Source: Vitellaria paradoxa
Lineage: Eukaryota; Streptophyta; Magnoliopsida; Ericales; Sapotaceae
Reading direction: 5' to 3'
NCBI GenBank assembly: GCA_019916065.1
Contig: CM034239.1
Location: forward strand, 47,691,812 to 47,755,811
Length of the DNA: 64,000 nt
Within the stretch, counting starts at the first letter, position 1; every line of letters starts with the position of its first letter. Both the position numbers and the translations under genes were made by a program. The notes below the pieces were generated by a model. That model was given only the letters and a program-made list of their open reading frames with translations. It was not told the origin of the DNA and did no database searches. Positions 1-11,724 of this stretch are shown here, one piece after another.

Positions 1-1105
1 CGCCAGTGATCTGCCCCCAGTATGTGCTCCACAGACACCTTCATGAAGCTCGTAAAGAAAGTCTTGCACTTTATCGGGATGAACACAAAGGAGATAGGGT
101 CCTGTGAATGACTTTTTGTATAACTTCAGATCGGGAGAGAGCCAAAACCTGGTGGCTTTTATTCTTAGCTTCTTTGCTTCTGTTTTGTCTTCGGGAAGTG
201 TTCCGTCCTTCAAGTAAGCTATGATTGGATCCATCCAAGATGGGGCTCGGTCAGCACACATTACCTCTACGTCTTTCGTTATGCTCGGCCTTTTTATGAC
301 TTCCATAAAGACCTGGTCAGTTAGCCTTATTCGAGAAGAGGCAGCTAGCGTTGCAAGTGCATCAGCATGAGCGTTATGATCCCTGCCAATGAGCTCCACG
401 CTAGCTTTATTGAAGCCTTCGATTCTCTTCTTTGCTGCTTCTAGATACTCTGCCATCTTTTCGCTTCTAGCCACATACTCACCCTTCAGCTGGTTAGCAA
501 CCAACTGAGAGTCAGTCCTTACTACGATATCATCTGCCATCAGGCGCCGAGCAATGTCGAGTCCAGCCAGGAGAGCTTCATACTCCGCCTCATTATTAGT
601 GACTTCGAACTCGAGTTTTATTGCATATTCTATTGAGACCCCTTCTGGTGTAGTCAGAACTATGCCTACGCCGCCTCCTTTTCTAGTCGAAGACCCATCA
701 ACCTCGATTTGCCAAGTTTGCTCGGCCTCATTATGTTCGGCCGGGGCAGACTTTATTTCAACATGCCATACTTCTTTTGTCTGACCACAAGCCGGTGTAG
801 AAAATTCCGCTACAAAATCGGCCAGGACCTGAGCCTTTATCGCGGTTCTTGGGACAAACTTTATGTCGAATGCGCCAAGGGAAACTGCCCACTTTGCTAG
901 TCGGCCCGATACATCAGCCCTCTTTAAAACATGGCCAATTGGCTGATCGGTGACAACTTGAATGGTGTGTGCATGGAAATAATGGGCTAGCTTCCTGGAT
1001 GCCATTATTAGTGCCAGGGTCAACTTTTCTAGGGGCAGATATCTGGTCTCTGCTCCTTGCATTGTTTTGCTCACATAGTAAATAGGATGCTGTTTCCCTT
1101 GTTGC
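1..1105 (-). pseudogene. First RNase H tail, archaeal-type RNase H and start of integrase (partial)
   Basis: After the second frameshift the minus strand is open to the window edge as far as I translated it. It reads the end of the degenerate first RNase H, then a second, archaeal-type RNase H at about 715-350. Acidic residues sit in the expected contexts: EVDGSS (about 690-705), NNEAEYEAL (about 575-600), RTDSQLVANQLKG (about 485-520) and DHNAHADALA (about 360-390). A linker rich in Trp and Lys leads to LYELHEGVCGAH at 20-55, the start of the integrase HHCC zinc-binding motif. A dual RNase H is a known hallmark of Tat-lineage elements. The integrase core is outside the window. Confidence 0.82.
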
Positions 1106-1109
1106 TCTC

Positions 1110-1582
1110 TCAGCAAGATAGGCACTGACTGCATGCTCTGAGACTGCCAGATATAGCTGCAAAATATCCCCCGGCTGCGGTGTTGACAATATTGGGACAG
1201 TTGTTAGGTATTCTTTAAGTTTTTCCAGTGCCGCATCCGCCTCAGCATCCCATTGCATCTTATTGGCCCCTTTGAGCAGCCTAAAGAATGGCCGGCACTT
1301 GTCGGATGATCTGCTAATAAACCGGTTGAGTGCCGCCACCATCCCTGTGAGCTTCTGTACCTCCTTTTTTGTGCGCGGGGGCGAAACAGATTGGATGGCA
1401 CGTATTTGCTCGGGATCAGCCTCAATTCCCCTTCTGCTCACCAAGTGGCCCAAAAATTTACCCGAGCCAACTCCGAAGGCACACTTGGCAGCATTTAATT
1501 TTAACCCATACCGATCAAGGGTAGAGAAAACATGTTGGAGATGTTGGAGGTGTGTGTTCGGCTCCTTGCTTTTTACCACCAT
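1110..1582 (-). pseudogene. RT thumb / connection to first RNase H of the Tat element
   Basis: This is the continuation of the polyprotein after the first frameshift. It opens with residues typical just after the RT catalytic box, then LKLNAAKCAFGV, GKFLGHLVSRRGIEADPEQI and LTGMVAALNRFISRSSDK, all standard for the RT thumb and connection of plant Ty3/gypsy elements. It then enters the first RNase H (LYLAVSEHAVSAYL). At about 1110 the frame changes again: downstream the recognisable RNase H text (LPLEKL, then TDQPIGHVLKRAD) is in a different frame from the upstream part. A one-base indel is the simplest explanation. The upstream frame itself stays open to 914, but that tail is out-of-frame sequence. 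Confidence 0.82.
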
Positions 1583-1586
1583 ATCA

Positions 1587-4500
1587 TCAATGTAGACCTT
1601 CCATCGTCTGCCCGAGGTCTTTTTTGAATATCTTTGTAACCAGCCGTTGATAGGTGGCTCCAGCGTTCTTCAGCCCGAATGGCATAACTCTATAACAGTA
1701 TATGCCTCGCGGGGTTATGAAAGAAGTTTTTTCCTCATCAGGGCCGAACATAGGGATTTGGTGATATCCCCTATAGGCGTCCAGGAACGACATCCTGGAA
1801 CATCCAGCAGTAGAATCAACGAGTTGGTCGATCTTTGGCAGAGGGAATGGATCCTTAGGGCAGGCCTTGTTCAGGTCTGTGTAGTCTACGCAAACTCTCC
1901 ACTTCCCATTCTTCTTCTTGACCACGACCGTGTTAGCTAACCACTCCGGGTATGAGACCTCCCGAATGGCCTCCGCCTCTAACAGTCGGCCGACCTCCTC
2001 AATGACAGCTTCTGCGTGTTGCAAAGCTGATCGCCTCGCTTTTTGTACCACAGGCTTTACCTCCGGATTCACATTCAACTTATGAGTCATGACTTCGGGG
2101 GAAATGCCTGGCATTTCGTGTGGAGTCCAGGCGAACGTTCCGATATTCTTCAAAAGCATCTCCGTTAGCTCTAGTTTTTCCTCGGCGCTCAGGTTGGCGC
2201 CGATCAGGAAGAATTTATCATCCTGAACCGGGCCAATTTGATATTTCTCCAAACCCTCTGTTGCTTTCATCTGCGGATCACCACCGACATCATCGATCTT
2301 TGGTGTGTCCTCAGGTAGTTCCGCCAGCTGGACTTGTTCGGGGATCATTTTGGACTTTAAAGCTGCAGAGAAACACTTTTGGGAGGTATTCTGATCCCCC
2401 AAAATAGAAATCACTTCCCCGCAATAGGGGAACTTCAGCACTTGGTGGTAGGTTGAGGGGATCGCCTTCAGAGCGTGAATCCACGATCTCCCTACTATAG
2501 CATTGTAGGAAGAAGGGGAATCCACAACGGTGAACTCAACCTCTTGCTCCACCGGACCCACGCGGACAGGAATGACAACTCTGCCCAGAGGCCAGACTGG
2601 AGCAGAATTGAATCCTATTAGTGGGCATTCTGCCGGTTCCAGATCTTCTTCAGTTAGTCCGAGCTTCTTAAATAAGCTCAGGAACATAACTTCTGTTGAG
2701 CTTCCTGCATCTACCAGGATTCTCCTTACTTCTGAATTAAACATGCCCAGAGTAACCACTAGGGCATCATTGTGCGGCAGCTGAACACCAGGATGCTCGT
2801 CTTCATGAAAAGTGATTTCCTCCATTGCGGCTGTCCTTGGGCGCTTGCTCGGCTGACCCGCGACGCCCAAAATTTCTTTGCTTGGTGGATTAGGGGCATG
2901 ATTGATGACACTCTGGGGTCGTCGTTCCATATGAATCACGTGGATGACTGCAGGTCTCGGGACATCTCTGCGCGCCCTGGCCCTTGGTGGGGGTTGTGCC
3001 TCTTCGGCTGCCTCCTCCTCGGCAGTCTCTTCTCGTTGCCTCCTTGGCTCTCTATCCTGTGGGGCTGCTTCTCTGGTTCTGCCCTCATCGACGAACTCTT
3101 TAAGGTGGCCTCTGCGCACCAATTCCTCCAGATGATGTCGTAGCGATCGGCAGGCTCCGGTACGATGTCCCTTGTCTTGGTGATACGCGCAGTAGTTTTT
3201 GGAATTCTCCTTTCCAGGGAAATCCGGCAGCTTTCCGGGCCATCTGAAATATGGCCTATTTTTTATTTGGGGAAGGATCTTGAAGATTGGCTCTTTGAAC
3301 ACCGTATTAACCGCTTCGAAGACTGACTTCCCCTCGTCAATGAATCGGCGGCCGTCTCCCCGTCTTTTCTCTCTTGTCTGGCCCTGGGATCTCCTCTCTT
3401 TCTGCTCGGCCGGCTGTGTCTCGTCCTCCACCTTGGCGTATTTCTCGATTCGGCACATAAGATCAGACATGTTGGCTGCTGGCTTTTTGGTCAAGGAGAG
3501 CCACAGCCTATCCTCCTTCCGCAACCCCAATTTGAACGAGGTGACCGCCAATTGCTCCGAGCATTCTCCCACCTCGTTGTAGAGCTCCAGGTATCGGCGG
3601 GAATAATCTCTCAATGATTCCCCGGACTTTCTTTTCATTGTGAGGAGAGCGTCAGCGGTTTTAGGCTGTTTTGTGTTAGCCAGAAACCGGGTAACGAACT
3701 CCTCCGCCAGTTGCTGCCAACACTGAATACTGCCAGGGGGCAGTTTATGGAACCACTGAAGCGCTGTATCCCCCAAACTAGAAGGGAATACTTTGCACAT
3801 GAGGTGGTCGTTACTGTTCCATAACGTCATGGCCTGCATGTAGTGACGGTAGTGGGCCAGGGGGTCAGTTCTCCCATCGTAGAGATTAAGCCTCGGAGTT
3901 TGGAATTTCTCCGGAGGCTCCGCATCAATTATTTCATCGACGAATGGGGAGGCAGAGATTCGCCCCAAGGCTTTCCTTGCCATCATTCGTGTGCTTTGGC
4001 CCTGAGCACTCCATTCCTCTGCTTGCCCCCAGTCTTCTATCCTTGCCTTTCCCGCTTTCTTACGCTTTAAGGTTAGCTCTTCTTGGTCCGAGCTATCCGC
4101 CTCCTCTGAATACGCCTCCAGCATCTTTTTTGAGGAATTCCTTTGGTGATGCGCTTTGATGGGCGCGTCAACATCGGATCTCACGTCACGTTTTGCGACC
4201 GGTTTAGCACGGCGCGAGTCCTTCCTAGAAGGAGAGACATCACGTCGCGAGCGAGAGCGCACCTCCTTCTGTTCATTGGTGTCCCCGTCATCCTCATCAG
4301 TGGGGTCCTCGTAAAGAGCATCGTAACCTTCATCAGATTCCGAGTCGGATTGACCAGAATCAGCAGTATGGCTAGCAGGGGGTTTTCCCTTTTCCTTACT
4401 CAATTCCAGCAGAATCTCCTCCAGTTCTGCCTGCTTTTCACTGGCCTTAGCCATCAGCTCTTCTCTCCGTTTCAATACCTGAGGATCCTCCGTTTTTCTT

Positions 4501-4622
4501 TTCCGGGCGGACTCCAGACCTGGAGTCCGGATAACCAACGCACTCCCTTTAGTTTTGGCAGGAGTGGAAGTGTCTCCTGCCCGTGGAGATGGTGGTGGGG
4601 TAGTGTTTCCTCCTGAGGTCAT
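1587..4622 (-). pseudogene. gag-protease-RT open frame of the Tat element (frameshifted end)
   Basis: This 1011-codon open frame begins 75 bases after the primer binding site. Residues 1-230 are highly charged. A retrotransposon gag domain follows at about 245-400 (with an LYDGRTDPLAHY stretch). A Cys/His cluster C-x2-H-x4-H-x4-C lies near residue 476. An aspartic protease follows with its active-site triad as DAG near residue 638, where DTG or DSG is usual. The reverse transcriptase starts near 856 with intact NGKWRVCVDY, a catalytic Asp near 948 (SFLDAYRGYHQ) and MPFGLKNAGATYQ. The frame then leaves the RT reading frame at about 1600, exactly where the second catalytic box should be, and stops. 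The remainder of RT continues in another frame at 1582. One base more or less explains the break, so full-length polyprotein cannot be made from this copy. Confidence 0.9.
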
Positions 4623-4696
4623 TATGTGGACAAATACTGGAGACTTAACAAAGAAACAAGAAAAAAGCTAGTGAACACGACGATAGGCTAGACAAC

Positions 4697-4716
4697 GAGC
4701 CCCACGGTGGGCGCCA
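4697..4716 (-). other. Primer binding site, complementary to tRNA-Lys(CUU)
   Basis: On the minus strand these 20 bases read TGGCGCCCACCGTGGGGCTC, which is the complement of the 3' end of a plant cytosolic tRNA-Lys including its CCA tail. It lies 2 bases inside the LTR end at 4719, where minus-strand cDNA synthesis starts in LTR retrotransposons. The match to tRNA-Lys is from memory of the plant tRNA sequence. Confidence 0.85.
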
Positions 4717-4718
4717 AA

Positions 4719-5615
4719 TGTTCGGCAGCAGAAATTACCGCCGGAACTGCTGACCACGCCAACCGGAAATGCAATCGCCGACCTGCCGAACAAAGACAGA
4801 AAGAGAGGTGACGGCCGGAGAGGAGGTCTCAGGCCGGAAAACCCTCCGATGATTAAGTCAGCAAGTCGCTCAAAAGAAGGTTTTTATGGAAATAAGAGAG
4901 TCAAAGTTTAAGTTGGCATTAGTCAGCTTACCTCCGTGATTCAGTTGTATACCCATATATAGTGGTTTGAGTAATGATTACAGCATACCTATGACTCGAC
5001 ATTACGCACACTGCCGTGTTCCACTTTTACACTCTTGCTTTAAATGCCCTTCCCCTTCATTTAATGCCTCAGACCCCTCATAAATACACCGTGCCTTTCA
5101 TTTAATGCTTCTGGAGGTTTAACACGGCATTACAACCTGAATTTCAGGGTCATACTGTCTTCTTGTCGCATCAGCCACCGAATCGTAACGAGATAGACCG
5201 ATTTAGTTACATTTCCAGAGACAAGTACCTAGTTCAATCCTAACTAAAATGCATTTATGGTCATGAGCCTTCTTTAAAGGCTGTGGGCCCTAAGTTTGAC
5301 ATTTACTGGCCATCGACGTATATGCCGAGCAAACTAGATTCCTCGGCTATAGCCACGTAGTTATACATTGTTTATTGATGTCGAGATTCAGGGTACTCTT
5401 TGGAGCACTAACTCTAAATCGTGTACTCACGTACATCACTCACGTGGAACCCTCGTGCCAATAATCAGTTGTTCGGCGGGATGCCACGTGTCCAAACGGA
5501 ACGTGCTCGGCAAAGTGGCTAAGTGGCTTATGTGAATTTGCTCGGCACCACGCCACGTGGCACCAGACTAAACCTGTTCGGCAAGGGTACAGCTTTAGTA
5601 TTATTATGCCCAACA
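4719..5615 (-). repeat. 5' LTR of the Tat element
   Basis: This 897-bp LTR is bounded by TG...CA: on the minus strand it opens TGTTGGGC and closes GCCGAACA, an imperfect terminal inverted repeat. The inner edge abuts the primer binding site. A TATA-like stretch (CTATATATGG on the minus strand) lies at about 4950-4960. The outer U3 part (5440-5590) is GC-richer than the surroundings. It holds three CACGTG G-box cores (5441-5446, 5485-5490, 5554-5559) and repeated TG(T/C)TCGGC words. The partner LTR is outside the window, so age cannot be judged from LTR divergence. Confidence 0.9.
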
Positions 5616-7010
5616 TATATATATATCTCTTTTAATATGCTCAATAAAAGGAACGGGGGAAGTTCCAATATACAAATATTGGGAAGGATTTTTTTTTAAT
5701 TTTTTATTAATACCGTCTATTAACCCTTCTTCTACTTTCATTGTAACGGTCAAATTTAATCAACGTTTAATCTAACGATTCTATTACCAATCGTCAATAA
5801 ATGTGCTAAAATAAAAAGTCACACTTGTCCTTGAAAATTGATAATTAAATAAGGGATTAATTGTTAAAGAGTGTAAAATATAATTTGTCATATATATATA
5901 TATATATATAATTACATTTTTCCGTTATTAGGAAAATAAAAAATAGAAAAGATCATGCATGTCCTCATGGAAACATCAACAATAACATTAATTGCTTTAG
6001 AAGCCATGGACGTTGAGTGGGCCTCGGACTGTCTCTTTTTTGCACGGAGATCACAAGACTTCACTGCCACCACCGCCGCTCGAACACTCCACATGAAGCA
6101 CAGCTAAAAAGTTGTACAACGGAATTACACTCACGGGTAGCACTGAAGGTGTGTTTGAAATTATATAAAAATGTATAAAATAAAATAAAATTGTAAAAAT
6201 AAATGTCTCATAATTCGTACAGTAAATAGAAGATTTAAATTTTATTATCTCGTAATTCGTATTTATAGAGATTTATAGGATTTTATTTTATTTTGGAGAG
6301 CTTCAAACGGAGCCTAAATTGATGCTAGTTTTCCAAGTATCAACACTTTAAAATGTTAATTTTATACTTAATATGTATGGGATACACATTTCCCTTAAAC
6401 ATACCCAAAAATGTGCAAATTTGGAAGCCTAGCATTTGCCTCGATGTTTGTTTTATGATGTTGGAGTTATAAATTGTCCTAATGATTTACAATAAAATTA
6501 AATTTAAAAAATTTTTAAAATTTTATTTAAAATTTTTGAATTTAATTTTATTATGAATTACTCAATCTTGATCGAACGGTTCACAGTTTTAATGTTATGG
6601 AGAAAATGTTGGAAATGACGTTAACATCCCCCTCATTTAAAAATGTATTGGATATGTTACCCAGTATATTTAATTATTTATCTAATTTAAATATTAAAGG
6701 TAAACTTAAATTTTAGTAGGAAAAACTTTTTAAAGTCTAAAACATGCTATTCATATTTTATTATGATTTATGTGTGAACAAATTTTATTATGTTTTATAA
6801 GTATCTTCGTATCTTCATTTTTTTTTTTTTTCTTAAATTGTAGTATTTAGGTCTGTGCTCTCGCATCGTACGTATTCGTGCTTGCATGTTACCGGCTAAT
6901 AAATGATATACCAACTCCAAAATTAGGTAGACCCATCATCGAACGACATCGATCAGCTAGCACATGAATCCCATAAATCATAGCCAACCAAAAGGCATAT
7001 TTGAGAATGC
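5616..7010. other. Intergenic, AT-rich; includes a MITE
   Basis: The stretch between the LTR and the GDSL promoter has no supported gene. It holds TA microsatellites (5616-5625, 5890-5911) and a MITE-like copy at 6149-6314 described separately. The rest is AT-rich sequence with only short chance reading frames. Confidence 0.6.
6149..6314 (+). mobile_element. Short MITE-like repeat, copy 1 of 3
   Basis: About 166 bp beginning GTGTGTTTGAAA and ending TTCAAACGGAGCC, so the ends are roughly complementary (TTTGAA / TTCAAA). The interior carries the words ATGTCTC(A/G)TAATTC and TTATCTCGTAATTCG. The same structure recurs at 56346-56511 (inverted) and 58868-59023 (direct). I could not identify a clear target duplication, so the superfamily is open. 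Confidence 0.7.
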
Positions 7011-7018
7011 TATAAAAT
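7011..7018 (+). promoter_or_regulatory. TATA box of the first GDSL gene
   Basis: TATAAAAT in an otherwise GC-containing leader, 62 bases ahead of the start codon at 7073. Plant TATA boxes sit about 30 bases upstream of the transcription start, which would place it near 7045. Confidence 0.6.
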
Positions 7019-7072
7019 AAAGCCTCCGATGGAGGGAGCCTTACTTATCAGAAAGTACTACCGGAAGAGCAA

Positions 7073-9830
7073 ATGATGAGGATGGTTGTATTAATGTGGG
7101 CTCTCTTGGGCTTGTTTGGTGGGAGGGTTTGGTCACAGGCGCACCAAGGGCGCCGAGCAGCGCCTTGTCTCTTCATTTTCGGGGACTCATTGGCTGATAA
7201 TGGTAACAACAATGGGATCCTCACCCTTGCTAGGGCCAATTACAGGCCTTATGGGATAGACTTCCCCCGGGGCACCACCGGCCGATTTACTAATGGTCGG
7301 ACTTACGTCGATGCCCTAGGTATACGTACTTGTAACTAAAATTGTATACATAATCCATGATAGATACGTAATTACTTACTTCAATCAAATTTTGTTATGT
7401 TTTATTTTTATACTAAAATTTTTACTTATTTGTTTGCTTCAAATTTCTATTTTTTTTGACATTCAAACACCGTGGTAATCTAAGCTTCAGTATGTAAATT
7501 AACTGAACTATCACACGATCACAACGAAAATTATCATAATTTTCATGAAATTTTGCAGCTCAACTTCTAGGGTTTCCAAATTACATTCCGCCCTATGCAA
7601 GGACGCGAGGACGCGCAATTCTGACGGGACTGAATTATGCATCAGGAGCAGCCGGTATTCGCGATGAAACTGGCAGCAATCTGGTATATACATTCATACA
7701 TACATACGTACATATATGTATGTCTATTGATTAACTTAAAATCACACCACCTATTCTGTTTCATTTTTTGTATTTTATTTTTTTCAAATTTACATACAGG
7801 GGGCTCACATCTCGATGAACGAGCAAGTTGCCAACTTTGGAAGGACGGTACAAGAGATGAGGAGGTACTTCAGAAGAGATTACAACGCACTGAGTGGCCA
7901 TCTCAGCAAGTGCATATTCTATTCCGGAATGGGAAGTAATGACTATCTGAACAATTACTTCATGCCAAACTTGTATTCAACTTCTTCAAATTACTCCCCA
8001 CAACAATATGCTGCTGCCCTGCTTCAGGATTATTCTCGCCAGCTTACGGTTCGTTTACATATATAAATATATATGTATTTGTATTTACAATTTACGTCCG
8101 TCACTCACTTTTTCACCCTCTCTTTCATTCTCTCTTCCTCCCTTTTCCATTTTCCTCTAACCAAACAATGAAAATGGGTATTATCTCCCCTCCTCAGTGA
8201 CTTGTTAAGAAGGTAAATTTTTAAAAATAATATACCTATAATTCGTTCCCTTTTAATAAAAATTTTTGATTGTCTATTATTGCTCTTGCTTGTTTGTTTT
8301 AAGTATTAATCATTTTTTTTTTCACTCAAATATATTTATATATATATACATATATTGTGTGTATGTATGTATGTATATGTTCTTGATTCTCATTTTTCAG
8401 CAATTATACAACTTGGGAGCTCGAAAGGTAGTCGTAGCAGGAGTTGGCCAAATTGGTTGCATACCCTATGAATTGGCCCGATATGAAAATGTCAATGGAA
8501 GCAGATGCAACGAGGCTATCAATCACGCAATCGTGCTCTTCAACTCGGGGCTCCGAAAATTGGTTGATAGTTTCAATAAAGGTCGGCTGCCCGGAGCCAA
8601 GTTTGTGTATCTGGATTCATACAAAAGCTCCAAAGACCTAGTGCGTAATCGTGCTTCCCACGGTAATGTGCCAATTCTATCTCCTTTGACCTGCCTTCCT
8701 AAATATATAACATTCTCTCTTTCTCTTTGTTTTTCTTTGCAAAACAAACCTTTTCCTTCCTTTGCCCCTGTCTATTATATGTTGACATTTAAATTGAGGA
8801 ACTACGTTGTTGACAGATGTGCATAGAGAACAAAAAAATAAAAATAATAATAAATAAAAGACAAATTACATCAATCTCCTCTTAACATTTCGTTAATTAA
8901 ACTTACCCTCCACGTTATTTAAAAGTTACACTCGACTCTTTTATTTTGAAATGTTATTGATATTGATCAATTTTCAATAAAATTAACAATTAAAACTTAA
9001 TAGAAAATATTAAAATAATTAAAATTTTAAATATTTTTTCTATTTTATCCCTTATTCTCTCATGTTTTCTTCACATACAAAAATTTTAAAAAATAAGCCC
9101 AAAAAAAAAAAAAAGTAGAAACAAAAAGTTTTTTAAGATTTCTGTATAGAAAATTGACAAGATGTGATAGAGGAGGAAAAATAAGAAAATTACCTAAAAT
9201 TTTGATTAATTTAATATTTTATATTAAGTTTTAATGACTAATTTTATCGGAAGGAGGGTCAATGTTAATAATATTTCAAAATAACGGAAGTAAATGTAAC
9301 TTTTAAATATTATAAGTGCTAAGTATAATTACTTAAATGTTAAGAGGAAGTAATTGTAATTTATCAAAAAATAAATGTTAGAAGTTAGAGGGCATTTAAG
9401 TCATTTAAATTGTGAGAGGGCTTTAGATAGAGGGACACACCAAGACTGTATGGTGTAGATTAGTTGAAACAATTAACTTAATTTCATTGATTAATTAATT
9501 AATTCTGATTGTACTTATAAGTTTGCTGTGTAAATTAATATATATTTAGGATTAATATATTATGTATTAATTGAAAGTTAGGAATTAATATCATTAATTG
9601 CTGCAGGATTTGAGGTGGTAGATAAGGGATGCTGTGGGGTGGGAAGGAACAATGGTCAAATAACATGTCTTCCTCTCGAACAACCTTGTGCTGATCGCAC
9701 AAAGTACTTGTTCTGGGACGCCTTTCATCCAACTGAGATTGCAAACCTTATATTTGCCAAGAAATCTTTTACTTCTAAGTCGAAATCCTATGCATATCCC
9801 ATGAGCATACAACAATTGGCAATGCTGTAA
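7073..9830 (+). CDS. GDSL esterase/lipase (SGNH hydrolase), five exons
   Basis: Exons by frame and GT/AG: 7073-7319, 7559-7683, 7800-8048, 8401-8662, 9607-9830; they join to 368 codons plus stop. The protein starts with a hydrophobic signal peptide (about residues 1-21, ending near WSQA), then block I FIFGDSLADNGNNN with the nucleophilic Ser. Next come the PYGIDFP and TGRFTNGRTYVD motifs, block III GMGSNDYLNNYF, GVGQIGCIPYELA, a Cys-rich GCCGVGRNNG segment, and block V WDAFHPTE with the catalytic Asp and His. Length and exon plan are usual for plant GDSL lipases, which are secreted hydrolases of acyl esters. The substrate cannot be told from sequence. The choice of the first ATG (7073) over the next (7076) is arbitrary. 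It converges on a paralogue at 10528-13433. Intron 4 holds a 506-bp inverted-repeat element. Confidence 0.93.
8860..9365. mobile_element. Long-TIR DNA element in intron 4 of the GDSL gene
   Basis: Starts GACAAATTACATCAATCTCC and ends with the near-complement GTAATTTATC. The inverted-repeat similarity extends inward for about 140 bases on each side (shared words CCTCTTAACATTT, TATTTAAAAGTTACA, TTATTTTGAAAT, TTAAAACTTAATA). No protein is encoded. It resembles the ends of the larger element at 61777-63561. Long terminal inverted repeats suggest a Mutator-like or related non-autonomous element; no clean target duplication was seen. Confidence 0.72.
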
Positions 9831-10527
9831 AACTTATTATATATATATATATATATATATATTAATCTAATTATCTTCAAATGTTTCTTCTGTATTAGAT
9901 TGATTAATTAATGTCCATTCATTTAATTAGATGAATGGTTGCAGCTGTAAGCGTTAATTGTTTCTGGCGATATGTGTTCCTGTAAAAATATATGTAGTTT
10001 GCCTTTGTTTATTTTTTTCAATCTTTTGTTAACCATCTTATTCTTCTCCCAATATATTAATTAATATTGATCCCCCTTTTTTTTTTTTGGCTGCGTATAA
10101 AAGACATAACTATTTCAATTAATTAGAATTGCAAGAAAAAAAATTTATAATAAACAATAAACAAAAATTGTAATGGTGATAATCCCAATAGCATAATAAA
10201 TACGAAATATAATAAAGTATTCTGAAAATTCAGTAAAAAATATATAAAACAGATAAAAAAAAAGGTTCAAAATTGATGACACCACATTTAAAATTGAGTT
10301 AAATCACATTACACAAATGAGAAAAACATCACCATATTTAGCTGTAGCATGCTACAGTACTGACAATTTTTTTTGTGATTTTTACTACAATTATATATAT
10401 ATATATATATATATATAATATCAGATTCAGCAGATGCCACACACAGAGATATATATATATATATATTTAGCAATTAAATAGATGGGAAAAAAGCTAAAAG
10501 ATAAAATGATCATGCATGGATGGATGA
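9831..10527. other. Intergenic space between the convergent GDSL genes
   Basis: This roughly 700-bp stretch holds the 3' ends of both GDSL transcripts. It contains TA microsatellites (9839-9862, 10392-10418, 10449-10466), a T run at 10077-10089 and A-rich segments. No gene is visible. Polyadenylation-like AATAAA variants occur on both strands but cannot be assigned. Confidence 0.55.
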
Positions 10528-11690
10528 TTAAAGGTTGGCAAGCCGCTGAATGTTGATGGGGGAAACCACAGTTTGATCTCCGCTGAATGCCTGCCTTGCC
10601 ATTATGATATTCACTGCTTCTGTTGGGTGGAAAGCATCCCAAAACACGTACTGGTTTCTGTTTGCACACGGTGTTTGGAATGGGAGACACGTAATCTGCC
10701 CCCGGTTTCTTCCAATCCCACAGCACCCTCTATTCATTACGCTAAATCCTGCAGCCAGTTTTGTAGTTTAATTAGTGGAAAATTATTAATTAAATTTTCA
10801 ACTCAAATCAAACATTTATGGTTAAATTTTTTAGTTTAATTTTACTTCCAATTTCGTTTCATGATTTGAGTTTTTTTTTTTTAATTATAAGAATAATTAA
10901 GGGTTTAAATTTTAAATTAGTTACAATGTCTTCCTTAACAACCATTTTATCTCGAAAGTTGAACAATTAATGATGCGAATACAAAGATAAAAGAAGTTTG
11001 CAATTAACTAATTAAAAGGTCCCTAAACTCAAGGGAGAGAAGTAAAATGTACCTAAAATTTATTACATATAAAAGATGACTAAAAATGAAAGAAATTAAG
11101 ACTTAGTTTGGCAACAATAAGTTAGGCTACTTTTATATTCCTTTCTTCTTTTTTATTGAAATTCGATTTTTTTTTATTTTTCATAACTTTTAGATATGTT
11201 ATTCATATATTAAAATAAAAAATAGGATTTTTCCCCTCACGTTGATTCTATTTTTTAAAAAAATCACAATTTTTTTTAAAGGTAATAATAATAATAATAA
11301 TAATAAAAAGAATACAAACTTCTTTTGTGTTGCCATATGTAATAAATCATACCGTAAGATCTGTAATTGGTGAGAATATCTCGGAACATGTTATGAATGT
11401 CAATGAAAATGAAGTGGGAGCCAGGGAGATTGGAGCTGAGTTTGTTCATCATCATTCTCATGTTATTATTGAAAGGTAGAACCAGTTGATTCACTTCTTC
11501 TGAGCAGCCACCACCCATACTCTGAGCTAGAATGCTTGGGATGCATCCCATTAGCCCGACCCCCGCTAGTACAAATTTCCTTGCTCCAAGATTGTACAGC
11601 CTCTGTCATTTATTCACAGTCAGAAGTTTAACATATATGACCAATAATACATATATACATAACACTATGTATAGACACACACACACACGC

Positions 11691-11724
<34 letters not shown>

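Larger units (their letters stand above)
1..5615 (-). mobile_element. Ty3/gypsy retrotransposon, Tat lineage, 5' portion
   Basis: This is an LTR retrotransposon read on the minus strand. From its 5' end it shows an LTR (5615 down to 4719), a 2-base gap, a primer binding site (4716-4697), gag, aspartic protease, reverse transcriptase, a first RNase H, a second archaeal-type RNase H, and the first residues of the integrase zinc-binding domain (an H-x3-C-x2-H pattern) at the window edge. The order protease-RT-RNH-aRNH before integrase, with no chromodomain yet seen, fits the Tat clade. The coding frame is broken twice, near 1600 and near 1110, so this copy is unlikely to be autonomous. The 3' LTR and the left target duplication lie outside the window. 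The sequence next to the LTR on the right (from 5616) is a TA run, so no target duplication can be judged. Confidence 0.93.

Noticed and set aside
4697..4716. The plus strand matches the 3' end of tRNA-Lys, so a tRNA gene fragment was considered.
   Set aside because: Only the last 20 bases match, and they abut the LTR end; it is the primer binding site of the retrotransposon.
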